Assembly: GCA_017502085.1 (NCBI GenBank)
Contig: JAFVVQ010000042.1
Coordinates: 1-64,000 of the forward strand
DNA length: 64,000 bases
Reading direction: 5' to 3'
DNA from: Clostridia bacterium
GTDB lineage: Bacteria > Bacillota > Clostridia > Oscillospirales > Acutalibacteraceae
Positions 24,513 through 33,822 of the stretch are shown piece by piece. Position numbers and translations under genes: made by a program. Position 1 is the stretch's first letter. Every line of letters begins with the position of its first letter. The notes beneath the pieces were generated by a model, which ran no database searches, was not told the origin of the DNA, and worked only from the letters and a program-made list of their open reading frames with translations.

Positions 24513-26045
24513 TTAAACACCGGGAATAAGCAATGTTTTCTTTTCTTTTATTATATCTGAATCCAGATTGTTTTCAGAAAGAATTGCGTCAACCGTTGTT
24601 TTATATTTTTTTGCAATGTTCCACACTTTTTCGTTTTTATCACAAAAATAAATCGTAAGTGCACAATTTTTACGTTTATCTGAACTTATTTCGGAAAGTT
24701 CGGTATCACAAAGATATTTTACAATTTTTTCTGATAATACTTTTCCGTTAGCTCTGAATTCTGTTTTGAGTTCAATTTTGCTTTCTCCTGAGAGTGAGCA
24801 GGCGCTTCCCGTTATCTGAAGTGAATAATAGCAGTTAATTCTTTCGCTGGGATTTTTCAGATCGACTGCTAACTCAAAATCAACCGGTTTGCTGATAATT
24901 CCGAACTGTTTTTCAGCATCCTTGAAAATTACCGTAACCTGATAAGTACCAACAAGACAGCATTTACCGTTTTTCAGTATGTAATCAGATTTAACATCGG
25001 AACACCATACAGAACAAATTTGTTCAATGCTTACACCTATACTTTCAAGCACAATTTTATTTGTAAATGAAGTGTCAAAATCAGTGTTTTCAGAAATAAG
25101 TTCAATACTTTTGTATGAATTTCTTGAATTATATTGTGTTGAATAAGCATCTGAAATCAACGAAACTTTCGTGTTGATAAAAGCAAATATATTTGCCGAT
25201 ACTCTGACGTTGATATCAATCAGTTTCATCTCGCCCGATGAATCAACTTTGGAAACGGACTCGCAAGCGGTAACATTAAGGTTAAGCAACGTGTTGCAAT
25301 CTTCTGTTATACCGTCAGCTTCAATTATCTGACTGATGGGAATTGAATGTTCTGCACACTCAACCGTTGAATCGTTTTCGGACAAATAGTGAATCTTCAG
25401 ATAACAGTCACCCTTGACAAGCATTTTGTTGTTGATTATCTTTTTTTCGCTGACAATTATATTGGCACAAGAATTAATTACTCTTCCGATAACCGGCTTA
25501 TCGGAAGGCAGTTCGAGAACCTCAGTAAGATTGAAAGCTTTTTCCTTAATGCATTTCAGATCGGAAAAATGATATTCATCGCAAAGTGTTCTGATTCCGC
25601 AATCACTCAACCCTGTAAGAAGCTTTTCATCTCTCCTTGAATATGATCTGATTATCACAGTCATCATTGCTTTAACGTCAAGTCTTCTCGGATTCACAGC
25701 TCTGCAGTTTACATAATCCGTAATTATTTTTGAAACAACAGAAGAACCATCTTCAATTTTATCGGAATCGAATGTTTTTTGAATCGGAGTCACTTGCTGA
25801 TAAGCTGATATTTTATCATTATCGCCGATATAAATTACGGTAATATCAGCATTCCCCTGCACGTTAACCCTGCCCGAAATATTCTGAACAGAAAGAATAT
25901 CGGTACGAACATTGCATCGAAGAATTCGTTTGATTTCAGGACAGTAATCAGGAAGACTGATTTCAGCTTCGAGCGGATATTCGGTTGTCAAATCGGGATT
26001 TTTTTCACAGAAACCGAGATTTTGGGTTTCAGAGTTGTATCTCAT
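24513..26045 (-). CDS. DUF3794 (SPOCS) and LysM protein, SipL-like spore coat morphogenetic factor
   Basis: A 510-residue protein with GGAGG upstream. It contains repeated SPOCS/DUF3794 modules; the first begins DLTTEYPLEAEISLPDYCPEI, and later copies are recognisable by GRV...ANIIVSEKKIINNKMLVKGDCYLKI and EKIVLESIGVSIEQ-like strands. A C-terminal LysM domain (about 463-508) reads VWNIAKKYKTTVDAILSENN. This order and length match SipL of Clostridioides difficile, which binds SpoIVA through its LysM domain and anchors the coat around the forespore. A sigma-E-like promoter lies upstream (26079-26107), consistent with mother-cell expression. Confidence 0.88.
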   Translation of the reverse strand: MRYNSETQNLGFCEKNPDLTTEYPLEAEISLPDYCPEIKRILRCNVRTDILSVQNISGRVNVQGNADITVIYIGDNDKISAYQQVTPIQKTFDSDKIEDGSSVVSKIITDYVNCRAVNPRRLDVKAMMTVIIRSYSRRDEKLLTGLSDCGIRTLCDEYHFSDLKCIKEKAFNLTEVLELPSDKPVIGRVINSCANIIVSEKKIINNKMLVKGDCYLKIHYLSENDSTVECAEHSIPISQIIEADGITEDCNTLLNLNVTACESVSKVDSSGEMKLIDINVRVSANIFAFINTKVSLISDAYSTQYNSRNSYKSIELISENTDFDTSFTNKIVLESIGVSIEQICSVWCSDVKSDYILKNGKCCLVGTYQVTVIFKDAEKQFGIISKPVDFELAVDLKNPSERINCYYSLQITGSACSLSGESKIELKTEFRANGKVLSEKIVKYLCDTELSEISSDKRKNCALTIYFCDKNEKVWNIAKKYKTTVDAILSENNLDSDIIKEKKTLLIPGV

Positions 26046-26078
26046 AATTATCCTCCTTATTCATTCAAATTCAAAACT

Positions 26079-26107
26079 ATTCTATTCAACACCTGTCCGA
26101 AATATTA
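26079..26107 (-). promoter_or_regulatory. Candidate sigma-E (mother-cell) promoter for the SipL-like gene
   Basis: Minus strand TAATATT (26107-26101), 14-nt spacer, AATAGAAT (26086-26079). Compared with the sigma-E consensus KMATATT-N14/15-CATACAMT this is 7/7 and 6/8. No good sigma-A promoter is nearer the start. Confidence 0.45.
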
Positions 26108-26166
26108 CCAACAGTAAAAATTTTGAAAAATATATATTATTTATTTAAAAATATTTAAAATTAATA

Positions 26167-26195
26167 TTTACATTTTAAAAAATATTTATTATAAT
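26167..26195 (+). promoter_or_regulatory. Promoter of the PC4/YdbC gene
   Basis: TTTACA (26167-26172), 17-nt spacer, TATAAT (26190-26195), 32 nt before the ATG. Confidence 0.7.
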
Positions 26196-26227
26196 AATCT
26201 TGTATAAAACTCGAAAGGAGAATAATC

Positions 26228-26437
26228 ATGCCCGAATTTACTTATGAAATTGTTGAATCCATCGCAGTTCTTTCCGAAAATCCCAAAGGCTGGACAAAGG
26301 AACTCAACCTCATCAGCTGGAACGGAAGAGATCCCAAGTACGATATCCGTGAATGGGCTCCTGACCACGAAAAGATGGGCAAAGGTGTTACACTCAGCAA
26401 AGAAGAGATGGAAGCACTCAAAGAGGCCCTCAAATAA
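26228..26437 (+). CDS. PC4/YdbC-family ssDNA-binding protein
   Basis: A 69-residue protein with AAAGGAG upstream. KGWTKELNLISWNGRDPKYD and then IREWAPDHEKMGKGVTLSKEE are the characteristic YdbC/PC4 segments: the domain swaps into a homodimer presenting a beta sheet that binds single-stranded DNA or melted duplex. Its role in bacteria is not settled (replication, repair or transcription support). It is a single gene with strong promoter and terminator, suggesting high expression. Confidence 0.93.
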   Translation: MPEFTYEIVESIAVLSENPKGWTKELNLISWNGRDPKYDIREWAPDHEKMGKGVTLSKEEMEALKEALK

Positions 26438-26466
26438 TCTGACACAGAGCGATTAAAAATGAATTG

Positions 26467-26497
26467 CGCCGCGGTTTCCGCGGCGTATTTATCTTTA
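26467..26497 (+). terminator. Terminator of the PC4/YdbC gene
   Basis: 8-bp GC-rich stem CGCCGCGG (26467-26474) with CCGCGGCG (26478-26485), TTT loop, then TATTTATCTTT. Confidence 0.75.
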
Positions 26498-26531
26498 TGA
26501 TTCAATCACTCCCTCGAAAGGAGACAGATTT

Positions 26532-28034
26532 ATGAATAACAATAACACCGCTCCGGAAAGGAAAATAAGCAGTTTCAAGGTATCAGACCGAAGATACGTC
26601 GGAACGAAAGAAACCGTTGCATATCTTCTTAATGACTTTTCAAACGCATTCAATATCGGTCAGTTTACAGACCGTTATTTGTGGGACGTTGTCAAGATTG
26701 ATTTCAAGACCAATGCTTTTATTAATATGCTGACAGGAATATGGGATGTTATTAATGACCCTATAATTGCCGCCCTTGTTGATAAAACAAGAACTCGCTG
26801 GGGAAAATTCAGACCGTACTTACTTTGCTTTCAGGTTCCGATGACTCTTATCGGTGTTTTTTATTGGCTGATTCCCTTCTTTTTTCCGGGCACATCAGGT
26901 ACTTATCTTCCGAAACTGATTTATTACTTTGCGTTCAACGTAATAAACGAAACCGGCGGAACTTTTACAAGCATTGCTAAATCAGGCTATATGACTACCA
27001 TTACACCGCACCCGAACGACCGTGCGAGACTGATAACCATGGCGGAACTTCTGACGGGATATATGGGCGAAGATATGCCGAACTACATTATGGGCGTATT
27101 GCTCGACCTTATCAACAACGGTATCCTGAAATGGAAGTTACAAAACGTTTTCCTCGCAATGGGTCTGGGCACAAGTATCATTTCCTCTGCATTTACGTTA
27201 TATTTCTTTATTGTATCTAAAGAAAGAGTAATGCAATCAATTGAAGCTCCAAGTGTCAAGCAAGGTCTGAAAGCTGTTATAAACAACTATCCCGTTTTAC
27301 TTATAACAATATCTGATTTCCTTGGCGGATTCAGTGTCGGAGGAAGCAACACCAACTATTTTATCGACGTTTTAGGATCGGCTTCACTGCTGACCATCGC
27401 AAATATACCTTCGGGACTAAACGGCAGTATCAGTTATGCATTCGTTAAGCCGATCAGAGACAGATTCTCCTCAAAAGCAATCTGGGTTTTTGAAGATTTA
27501 TATACCAGATTCTGGTATCTCGCTCTCTTTGCTATCGGTTCAATCGGCAAAAATTATCAGAAACCGCTTCTGATGACTATTCTCTTCGGTGTTCAGGCTT
27601 GGTTTGACAAATGGGCGTTCGGTATAAGAAAAGTTGTCAAAGCCGAACTTTACAACGAAGCCATGGACTATTGTGAATGGAAAAACGGCTACAGAGTCGA
27701 GGCTACCATCGGTGTTGCACGTAACCTGATCACCAAAATGCAGAATATAGTTATGAACTCTGCAAAAAGTCTTATCCTTGAAGGAATCGGCTACAAACAA
27801 GGCATAACAATCGGCACTCAGACCGATAAAACCAAGTGGTGGCTCTTTGCGCTTTGCACGGGTATTCCTCAACTGACGGGAATTCTTGCAGTAATCCCGA
27901 AATTCCTTTATCCCCTTTCAGGCAAACTCCGTGAGCAGATGTATTCCGATCTTATGATTCGCAGACACGAGGCTCAGGCGGCTATCACAAACAGCAGTGA
28001 CAACACAATTTTAGAAATTGAAGAAACAATTTAA
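26532..28034 (+). CDS. GPH-family sugar:cation symporter
   Basis: A 500-residue protein with GAAAGGAG 8 nt upstream. It has twelve or so hydrophobic helices. The N-terminal half carries the GPH/MFS_2 signature IWDVINDPIIAALVDKTRTRWGKFRPYLL, in which D-P-x-x-x-x-x-D-K-T-x-T-x-W-G-K-x-R-P is nearly diagnostic. Members import galactosides, pentosides or hexuronides with Na+ or H+. The next gene is a Gfo/Idh-type sugar oxidoreductase 73 nt downstream, so the imported compound is probably oxidised at a sugar carbon. The symporter class is secure. Confidence 0.9.
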   Translation: MNNNNTAPERKISSFKVSDRRYVGTKETVAYLLNDFSNAFNIGQFTDRYLWDVVKIDFKTNAFINMLTGIWDVINDPIIAALVDKTRTRWGKFRPYLLCFQVPMTLIGVFYWLIPFFFPGTSGTYLPKLIYYFAFNVINETGGTFTSIAKSGYMTTITPHPNDRARLITMAELLTGYMGEDMPNYIMGVLLDLINNGILKWKLQNVFLAMGLGTSIISSAFTLYFFIVSKERVMQSIEAPSVKQGLKAVINNYPVLLITISDFLGGFSVGGSNTNYFIDVLGSASLLTIANIPSGLNGSISYAFVKPIRDRFSSKAIWVFEDLYTRFWYLALFAIGSIGKNYQKPLLMTILFGVQAWFDKWAFGIRKVVKAELYNEAMDYCEWKNGYRVEATIGVARNLITKMQNIVMNSAKSLILEGIGYKQGITIGTQTDKTKWWLFALCTGIPQLTGILAVIPKFLYPLSGKLREQMYSDLMIRRHEAQAAITNSSDNTILEIEETI

Positions 28035-28107
28035 AATAATTCTCTTTTTCTATTGAAATTATTTAACTAATATGTTACATTTTTTCGAGTTGAAAGGATG
28101 TACAATT

Positions 28108-29388
28108 ATGAATCAGAAACCATTAAAAACTATTATTGTCGGCGGCGGACACCGCAGTCTGACTTACGCTCAGCTTGCTGAAATTGAAAGCGACAAAATT
28201 CAGATTGTCGGCGTTGCTGACCCGGATGAGAACAGAAGAAAATCCATTGCCAAAAGATTCGGCATTTCCGAAGATAAATGCTTTGAAACCGCCGAAGAAC
28301 TTGCTGAAGCTCCGAAATTTGCGGATGCTGTTATCAACGGTACAATGGATCATATTCACATTGAAACAACCATTCCGCTTCTCCGTGCGGGATATGATGT
28401 TCTTCTCGAAAAGCCTTTTGCTGTCAATGAGATTGAAGCACGTGAACTTGTGAAGGTTGCAACCGAATGTAACAGAAAAGTTATGGTCTGCTTTGTTCTC
28501 CGTTACGCTCCTTTTTACAGAAAAATCAAAGACATTATTCTTTCAGGTGAAATCGGCAGAATCATCAGCATTCAGACAAATGAATACGTCAGCTATCATC
28601 ATATGTCAACAAGCCACGTAAGAGGTAAATGGAACAATTCCGATAAATGCCACAGCTCAATGCTTCTTGCAAAATGTTGCCACGATCTTGATATTATGAT
28701 GTGGCTTATGAGTGAAACCAAGCCTGCCTATATTTCAAGCTTTGGCAATAATATGCAGTTTATCAGAGAAAACGCTCCGGAAAATTCAGGTACCAGATGC
28801 CTTGTTGATTGCCCTGAGGTTGACAAATGTCTTTATTCAGCTAAAAGACTTTATATCGATCACCCTGACAGATGGGCATTTTACGTCTGGGATGCACTTG
28901 AAAATATTGAGAATCCTACAATTGACGATAAGATTGAATTACTTAAAACAAGTCCTTACGGAGTATGTGCTTTCAAGAGCGACAATAATGTTGTTGACCA
29001 CCAGAGTGTTAACGTTCTGTTCGAAAACGGTGCTACGGGAATTCACAATATGGTTGGCGGAACAAGTTACGGCACAAGAACAATCTTCATTTCGGGCACT
29101 AAAGGCGTTATTAACGGCGATTTTGAGAAAGGCGAATTCACCGTTTCGCTCATTGATCCGAGTCCCGACTGTGAACATAAAGACACGACGTATGACCTCA
29201 AGGTCGGTGACGACACACACGGCGGCGGTGACCTTGATCTTGTCAGAGACTTCGTTGCATATTGCAGAAATGAAACACCATCCGTTTCCTGCACTGATAT
29301 AAAAGATTCTCTTTCAGGTCATCTTGCTGTATTCCTTGCAGACCGTTCAAGAGAAAATAACGGCATGCCCGAGAAAGTAATATTATAA
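28108..29388 (+). CDS. Gfo/Idh/MocA-family oxidoreductase
   Basis: About 426 residues from ATG 28108, preceded by AAAGGA; a longer frame from 28072 lacks a site. The NAD(P) Rossmann domain (1-125) has IIVGGGHRSLTYAQL and VLLEKPFAVN, where the EKP lysine is the catalytic-site residue of the family. The C-terminal beta-sheet substrate domain includes LLAKCCHDLDIMMWLM, with the Asp/His pair usual in Gfo/Idh active sites. It should oxidise or epimerise a sugar or cyclitol through a keto intermediate. Co-transcription with the GPH symporter supports a sugar substrate. Confidence 0.9.
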   Translation: MNQKPLKTIIVGGGHRSLTYAQLAEIESDKIQIVGVADPDENRRKSIAKRFGISEDKCFETAEELAEAPKFADAVINGTMDHIHIETTIPLLRAGYDVLLEKPFAVNEIEARELVKVATECNRKVMVCFVLRYAPFYRKIKDIILSGEIGRIISIQTNEYVSYHHMSTSHVRGKWNNSDKCHSSMLLAKCCHDLDIMMWLMSETKPAYISSFGNNMQFIRENAPENSGTRCLVDCPEVDKCLYSAKRLYIDHPDRWAFYVWDALENIENPTIDDKIELLKTSPYGVCAFKSDNNVVDHQSVNVLFENGATGIHNMVGGTSYGTRTIFISGTKGVINGDFEKGEFTVSLIDPSPDCEHKDTTYDLKVGDDTHGGGDLDLVRDFVAYCRNETPSVSCTDIKDSLSGHLAVFLADRSRENNGMPEKVIL

Positions 29389-29403
29389 ACAATATAAAGT
29401 TTA

Positions 29404-29437
29404 AAACGCACACCCGATTCTAGGGTGTGCGTTTTTT
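29404..29437 (+). terminator. Terminator of the symporter/oxidoreductase operon
   Basis: 12-bp stem AAACGCACACCC (29404-29415) with GGGTGTGCGTTT (29423-29434), loop GATTCTA, T run. It may also serve the convergent SPFH gene. Confidence 0.88.
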
Positions 29438-29449
29438 ATGTATATTCAA

Positions 29450-30799
29450 TTACTTTGCATCATTCTCGTCAAATCTGTCACCGCATTCGGGGCAGAACTT
29501 GGGAGGATTGTGGGGATCTTCGGGTTTCCAGCCGCATTTGTCGCACTGATAAAGAGGTGCACCTTCAGGTTTCTTCGCTCCGCAGTTGGGGCAGAATTTA
29601 CCTTTGTTCACTGCGCCGCAGGAACAGGTCCATCCTTCTTCAGCGGGTTTGGGGGCGCCGCATTCTGTGCAGAATTTTCCGCTCACCGTTGCTCCGCAAG
29701 CACATTTCCAGCCGTTTGCAGGTGCTGCGGGAGCTGACTGTGCGGGTGCCGCTGCTGCCTGCTGCTGTGCCATCTGCTGTTGCTGCTGAACGCCCGCCTG
29801 ATACATTGCCGCAGGGTTGAAGTTGCCGCTTGCATTCATTGCCATACCCATTCCCATAAAGCCTGTCATTGCGCCTGCAGAGTTGTTGGCGGCTGCTTCC
29901 ATAGCATTTGCCTGAGCATCTGCCATTCTGCCTGCCATCATAAACGGATTTGAGCCCATTGTTGCGGCATCTTCCAACTGATTGATTTTCTGCATATCTT
30001 CAGGTGTAAGCGTGATGGGATTAAGTGCGATGGATTCAACCGAAATACCCCTGCGCTGTGTCCAATCAACTGCAAGTGCCTTATTGAGCGCATCTTTAAG
30101 CTCTGTTGTGTGTGCAGGAATCTGTGCGGGGCGGAGTTCAAGCTCTGTGAGCATTGCAAATGCGGGCTGAAGGGCTGAAATGAACTCTGTTTTGAGCTGA
30201 TTGTCGATTTCTTCTCTTCTGTATTCATCGCCTACGTTACCTGCAATCTTGGTGTAGAAAAGAAGCGGGTCTGTGATTCTGTAGGAATATATACCGTTGC
30301 ATCTTACCTGAACGGAACGGTACATATTGAGTCTTTTGTTGGCAACCTCAAACATAAAGGGATTGGGTGTACCGAACTTGTTATCAAGAATTTCCTTTGT
30401 GTTGAAATAATAAACTCTCTGGTCTTTGCCTGTGTCGCCGCCGTATGTAAATCTCTTACCGATTGTTTTGAAGGTTTCCTTGATTGTATCGCCGAGCTTG
30501 CCCGAGAAGATTGAAGGTTCTGTTGAAGAATCATAGGTGAATTCACCGGGTTCTGCGCAGACTTCAACAATCTTGCCCTGCTCAACGATGATCATGCACT
30601 GACCGTCTGCAACGGCAATGCCCGAACCGTTTGAGATTACATTGTCGCTGCCCTTGGTGTTTGATGAACGTCCGCCAATACGCTTCTGTCCTTTCACCAT
30701 CAGCACATCATTTTCGAGTGATTCGCAGTAGAAAAATTCTTTCCATTGGTCTGCCAGTACTCCGCCGAGTGCTCCTAATCCTGCTTTAATAAGTCCCAT
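29450..30799 (-). CDS. SPFH/band-7 domain protein with three C-terminal zinc ribbons (YdjI-like)
   Basis: A 449-residue protein with AGGAGG upstream. The SPFH/virion-core-type domain (about 1-270) is shown by EQGKIVEVCAEPGEFTYD and RCNGIYSYRITDPLLFYTKI. A Met/Ala/Gln-rich linker (QQQQQMAQQQAAAA) follows, then three zinc ribbons: WKCACGATVSGKFCTECG, WTCSCGAVNKGKFCPNCG and YQCDKCG...FCPECG. There is no transmembrane helix. Similar to Bacillus YdjI, a membrane-microdomain-associated SPFH protein of the stress-linked ydjFGHI operon. Here it lies 18 nt after a glycosidase-type gene, an unusual neighbour. It may be read from the upstream operon or from an unseen promoter. Confidence 0.87.
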   Translation of the reverse strand: MGLIKAGLGALGGVLADQWKEFFYCESLENDVLMVKGQKRIGGRSSNTKGSDNVISNGSGIAVADGQCMIIVEQGKIVEVCAEPGEFTYDSSTEPSIFSGKLGDTIKETFKTIGKRFTYGGDTGKDQRVYYFNTKEILDNKFGTPNPFMFEVANKRLNMYRSVQVRCNGIYSYRITDPLLFYTKIAGNVGDEYRREEIDNQLKTEFISALQPAFAMLTELELRPAQIPAHTTELKDALNKALAVDWTQRRGISVESIALNPITLTPEDMQKINQLEDAATMGSNPFMMAGRMADAQANAMEAAANNSAGAMTGFMGMGMAMNASGNFNPAAMYQAGVQQQQQMAQQQAAAAPAQSAPAAPANGWKCACGATVSGKFCTECGAPKPAEEGWTCSCGAVNKGKFCPNCGAKKPEGAPLYQCDKCGWKPEDPHNPPKFCPECGDRFDENDAK

Positions 30800-30817
30800 A
30801 ATAAATTCCTCCTAAAA

Positions 30818-32086
30818 TTATTTAATCAGTTTATCTATGTCGGAAAGTCTGATTCTTTTAGACACAACATAAGTCTTATAGCTGCCGTCAGCATTTTTTT
30901 CACCGAATGAACCGTATGTTGAAGTTACGACTGTATCATCAGGCAGAACAACGTTACCGCAATAACCCGTATCAGCATTTGCACAAATTGAAGGTGCGTT
31001 CTGATGATTAAGATATGTGTGCGCAAGTTTGATTCTGTATTGACCTTCGTTACCGTATTTAAGGTCATCATAAGTTCCAACCCAGGCAATCCAGCCTTCA
31101 CTGTACCAGTTTTTCATATGTTCTTCGGAATTCTTTTCAACCCTGATTTTAGAGCGTTCAATGGATCGGAAAGTTATGAAAAGTCTGCCGTCTGAGGTGT
31201 AGTCAGCTTTGTGACGTTCTCCGTTGAGTGCGCTGGGTACAAATTTAGGTTTTGACCACGTTTTTCCTTCATCAACTGAGAAAGAAATAAGAGAATTATA
31301 AGTCTTGTTGTTGCTTCTGGCAATAAGACATAGTTCATCACCCTGCCCTTTATCGGAACGGATAACCTCAACTTCGCACATATTTGCTTTCTTTTCAATT
31401 GATCTGTACTTTGAAAAATAAGGCTCGGGATCGCTCCATACCGGCTTCCCGTCAACAAACGACAGAATTGTCTTATAGTTGACAAACGAGGCATCGTGAA
31501 AGAATCCCATCCACTTATCAACAAATCTGCCGTTTTCTTTGAGTCTTGTCAGCGAAGCCATTGCAACAATGGGAATTACTGTTAGTCTGTCATTCTTTGA
31601 AAATACAAGTTCAAATTCGCTCCAGGTTTTACCCTCGTCTTCGGAAAGAGAGAAATTGAATCCGCCTACCGTACCCTGACCGTCTCTCCAGTCAGGATTT
31701 CCCGACGTCAGAAGCAACTTATCCTGTGTGCCGTCCGAAAATTCAAGACGGTAAACGGTCGGAGTTTCTCTGGAGGTTTTCCAGGACTCCGGCTGATTCT
31801 CAATTGAATCAGGATACGAAATACCGCCGTCACGGCTTATACGGCTTTTGATAGCACCTTTTCCGTGTGCAGAGGGATAAACGTCGAGGATACTGCCATC
31901 TTTCAATAAAACGGCATCAGGATGACCGATATAATCAAGTTCATTGTCTATTACCTGAAAATCATATAAATATTTAAGATCGTCGGGTGTGTTTTCGGGC
32001 ATAACATCGAGCCTTATGAAAGGTACGGTGTAATCCCCCGCTCCATTACGAAATAAATATTTGTCTTTTATAAATTTAAACATCAT
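30818..32086 (-). CDS. Sialidase-superfamily beta-propeller protein (BNR repeats)
   Basis: A 422-residue protein whose ATG overlaps the previous gene's stop (TGATG), implying coupled translation; AGGAATTCCTG is upstream. Asp-box repeats are visible: SEDEGKTWSE, SVDEGKTWSKP and a degenerate SRDGGISYPD. There is no signal peptide, and the Arg triad of true sialidases cannot be assigned with confidence (candidate Arg in FIRLDV, IARSN, FRSIER). It may be a GH33-like or other six-bladed glycosidase, or a non-catalytic glycan-binding propeller. It belongs to the operon with GH27 and a solute-binding lipoprotein. Confidence 0.78.
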   Translation of the reverse strand: MMFKFIKDKYLFRNGAGDYTVPFIRLDVMPENTPDDLKYLYDFQVIDNELDYIGHPDAVLLKDGSILDVYPSAHGKGAIKSRISRDGGISYPDSIENQPESWKTSRETPTVYRLEFSDGTQDKLLLTSGNPDWRDGQGTVGGFNFSLSEDEGKTWSEFELVFSKNDRLTVIPIVAMASLTRLKENGRFVDKWMGFFHDASFVNYKTILSFVDGKPVWSDPEPYFSKYRSIEKKANMCEVEVIRSDKGQGDELCLIARSNNKTYNSLISFSVDEGKTWSKPKFVPSALNGERHKADYTSDGRLFITFRSIERSKIRVEKNSEEHMKNWYSEGWIAWVGTYDDLKYGNEGQYRIKLAHTYLNHQNAPSICANADTGYCGNVVLPDDTVVTSTYGSFGEKNADGSYKTYVVSKRIRLSDIDKLIK

Positions 32087-33804
32087 CAGGAATTCCTAAC
32101 TTTAAAAATTTTTACACCGTGTCCGCTGACATCAGCTTCGATGATATCATCAGTATCAAAAACTTCACCGGACCAAAGATCTTTTGCAGAATATTTATCT
32201 GAATACGGTGTTGAAACAAAAGATTTGGAAACAATTTCCTTAACCGACTGTTTTATCGTTGTTGAAGAAGATGATTTATTGAAGAAGCAAAGAGCAAAAC
32301 TTCCGTCGGAAAGAGGCTTCAAAAGAACGTCTTCCGCACCGTTGGTTCTGATTCGTTTGCACTGAACACCGAGAGGATCCTGATCAACGGCAATAACATC
32401 TTTATTGGTAATAATCTGATACGTTCTGTTATCTGTATCAACCGTACCGTCTGATTTGATAAAATCACGAATATCATTGCCCAGAATCAGAGGAGCTGCC
32501 ATCATACACCAGAGTGTAAAATGAGATTTATTCTCTTCATAAGTAAGTGAGCCGTTACCGACCTCGAGCATATCAGGGTCATTCCAGCCGCCTATACACG
32601 AATGTTTATCGAGAAGAACGTTGATTTCATATATACCGAGAACGGATATCCACTCAGGTCTGATATCGGGAGTTGTGCGCCAGAGGTTACCGGCCTGTGA
32701 ACCCCATTGCCAGGGGAAATTACGACCCCATTCGCAGATAGAATATACAATCGGTTTTTCTGAAACACCGTTTTTCTGAGCGAACTCTTTTGTTGCTCTT
32801 TTGAGTTGCTTACCCATTTCCGTATACTGAATAGCGGCACTGTCTCTTCTTGAAGCAACGGGATTATTGATTTTTATTGTATTAATACCTGCTTTGAGAT
32901 TGATCTTTATCTGATGCCTTCCCTCGGGAGTCCAGGATTTTGTCGGAGGAAGAGTTGCCTTATAGACGTCAGTACCATTAACGGTTATTTCGCAATACTT
33001 TGAATTATTGTTCTTCTTGCGGATGCAAAGTGTGAGAATATATACTCCGTCAGCATCTGCGGTTACGTTCGCAAATTCACACGAACCTGCATTACCCGAA
33101 AGACCGACGATACATTTGCCTGACGGTAATGTAGAATCGTCAATAACCTTTGCATCACCGATAAGAATTGCCTCTTCAGCCAAATACTCTTTAACGGCAT
33201 CTGAACCAATGTCTGCAATCGTTATTTTCTCAATAATCGGAGCTTTTGAAGGTATGGCTGAATTGTGACAGAAATCGTATTTGAAATATTCAATTCCCCA
33301 TTCGGCAAAGGTATCGGCATCAACAGCTTCGTTACCCAGACTTGCGGGCAAATCTTCACACGTCAGAGTGCCGTTCGAAGAATAAATACCAAGTTTCAGA
33401 CCAAGGGCATTAACCTTCTCAACAAGCGATTTAATACCGTTGGGGAAGGCAACAAAATCACCTTGCAATCTGCCGTTTTCATCTCTGCTCGAGGACTGCC
33501 AACAGTCATCAAGATTGACAAACTGATAACCGCACTCAAGAAGACCGCTTTCCTTCATTGCTTTTGCTGTTTCATAAATAAGTTCTTCATTGATTCTGTT
33601 TCTGAAAAGATTCCAGCTTGACCAACCCATGGGAGGCGTCAGCGCAACTCCGTTATTATAATTTTCAGTTATCGGATAAGTGAGTCTGAATGCATTAATT
33701 GCCTTTTTAGCCGCGTCAACGGGAGCGATGTTTTTATCTTTCAGAATCTTTGCAGCCGCACCAATGCCCGCGGCAACTGCTGCTGCAGAAAAAATACCTG
33801 CCAT
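32086..33804 (-). CDS. GH27 alpha-galactosidase-type enzyme with inserted carbohydrate-binding module
   Basis: A 572-residue protein. LTPPMGWSSWNLF (about 55) and FVNLDDCWQ open the GH27 barrel. YFKYDFC carries the nucleophile Asp (about 177) and GGWNDPDML the acid/base Asp (about 409). Between them, residues about 185-328 form a beta-sandwich module (AEEAILIGDAKVIDDS...GVYILTLCIRKK...GINTIKI) resembling CBM6/CBM35, inserted inside the catalytic barrel. A C-terminal beta domain follows. The first 40 residues are Ala/Ile-rich but lack a clear signal sequence. Likely substrates are alpha-galactosides or beta-arabinopyranosides; intracellular unless exported by other means. It is the second gene of the operon starting at 35772. 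Confidence 0.9.
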   Translation of the reverse strand: MAGIFSAAAVAAGIGAAAKILKDKNIAPVDAAKKAINAFRLTYPITENYNNGVALTPPMGWSSWNLFRNRINEELIYETAKAMKESGLLECGYQFVNLDDCWQSSSRDENGRLQGDFVAFPNGIKSLVEKVNALGLKLGIYSSNGTLTCEDLPASLGNEAVDADTFAEWGIEYFKYDFCHNSAIPSKAPIIEKITIADIGSDAVKEYLAEEAILIGDAKVIDDSTLPSGKCIVGLSGNAGSCEFANVTADADGVYILTLCIRKKNNNSKYCEITVNGTDVYKATLPPTKSWTPEGRHQIKINLKAGINTIKINNPVASRRDSAAIQYTEMGKQLKRATKEFAQKNGVSEKPIVYSICEWGRNFPWQWGSQAGNLWRTTPDIRPEWISVLGIYEINVLLDKHSCIGGWNDPDMLEVGNGSLTYEENKSHFTLWCMMAAPLILGNDIRDFIKSDGTVDTDNRTYQIITNKDVIAVDQDPLGVQCKRIRTNGAEDVLLKPLSDGSFALCFFNKSSSSTTIKQSVKEIVSKSFVSTPYSDKYSAKDLWSGEVFDTDDIIEADVSGHGVKIFKVRNS

Positions 33805-33822
33805 ATTCGTCTTCCTTTCAGA

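Noticed and set aside
29425..29820. 131-codon plus-strand frame opposite the SPFH gene's zinc ribbons
   Set aside because: Arises from complementing repeated Cys/Gly codons and lies past the operon terminator.
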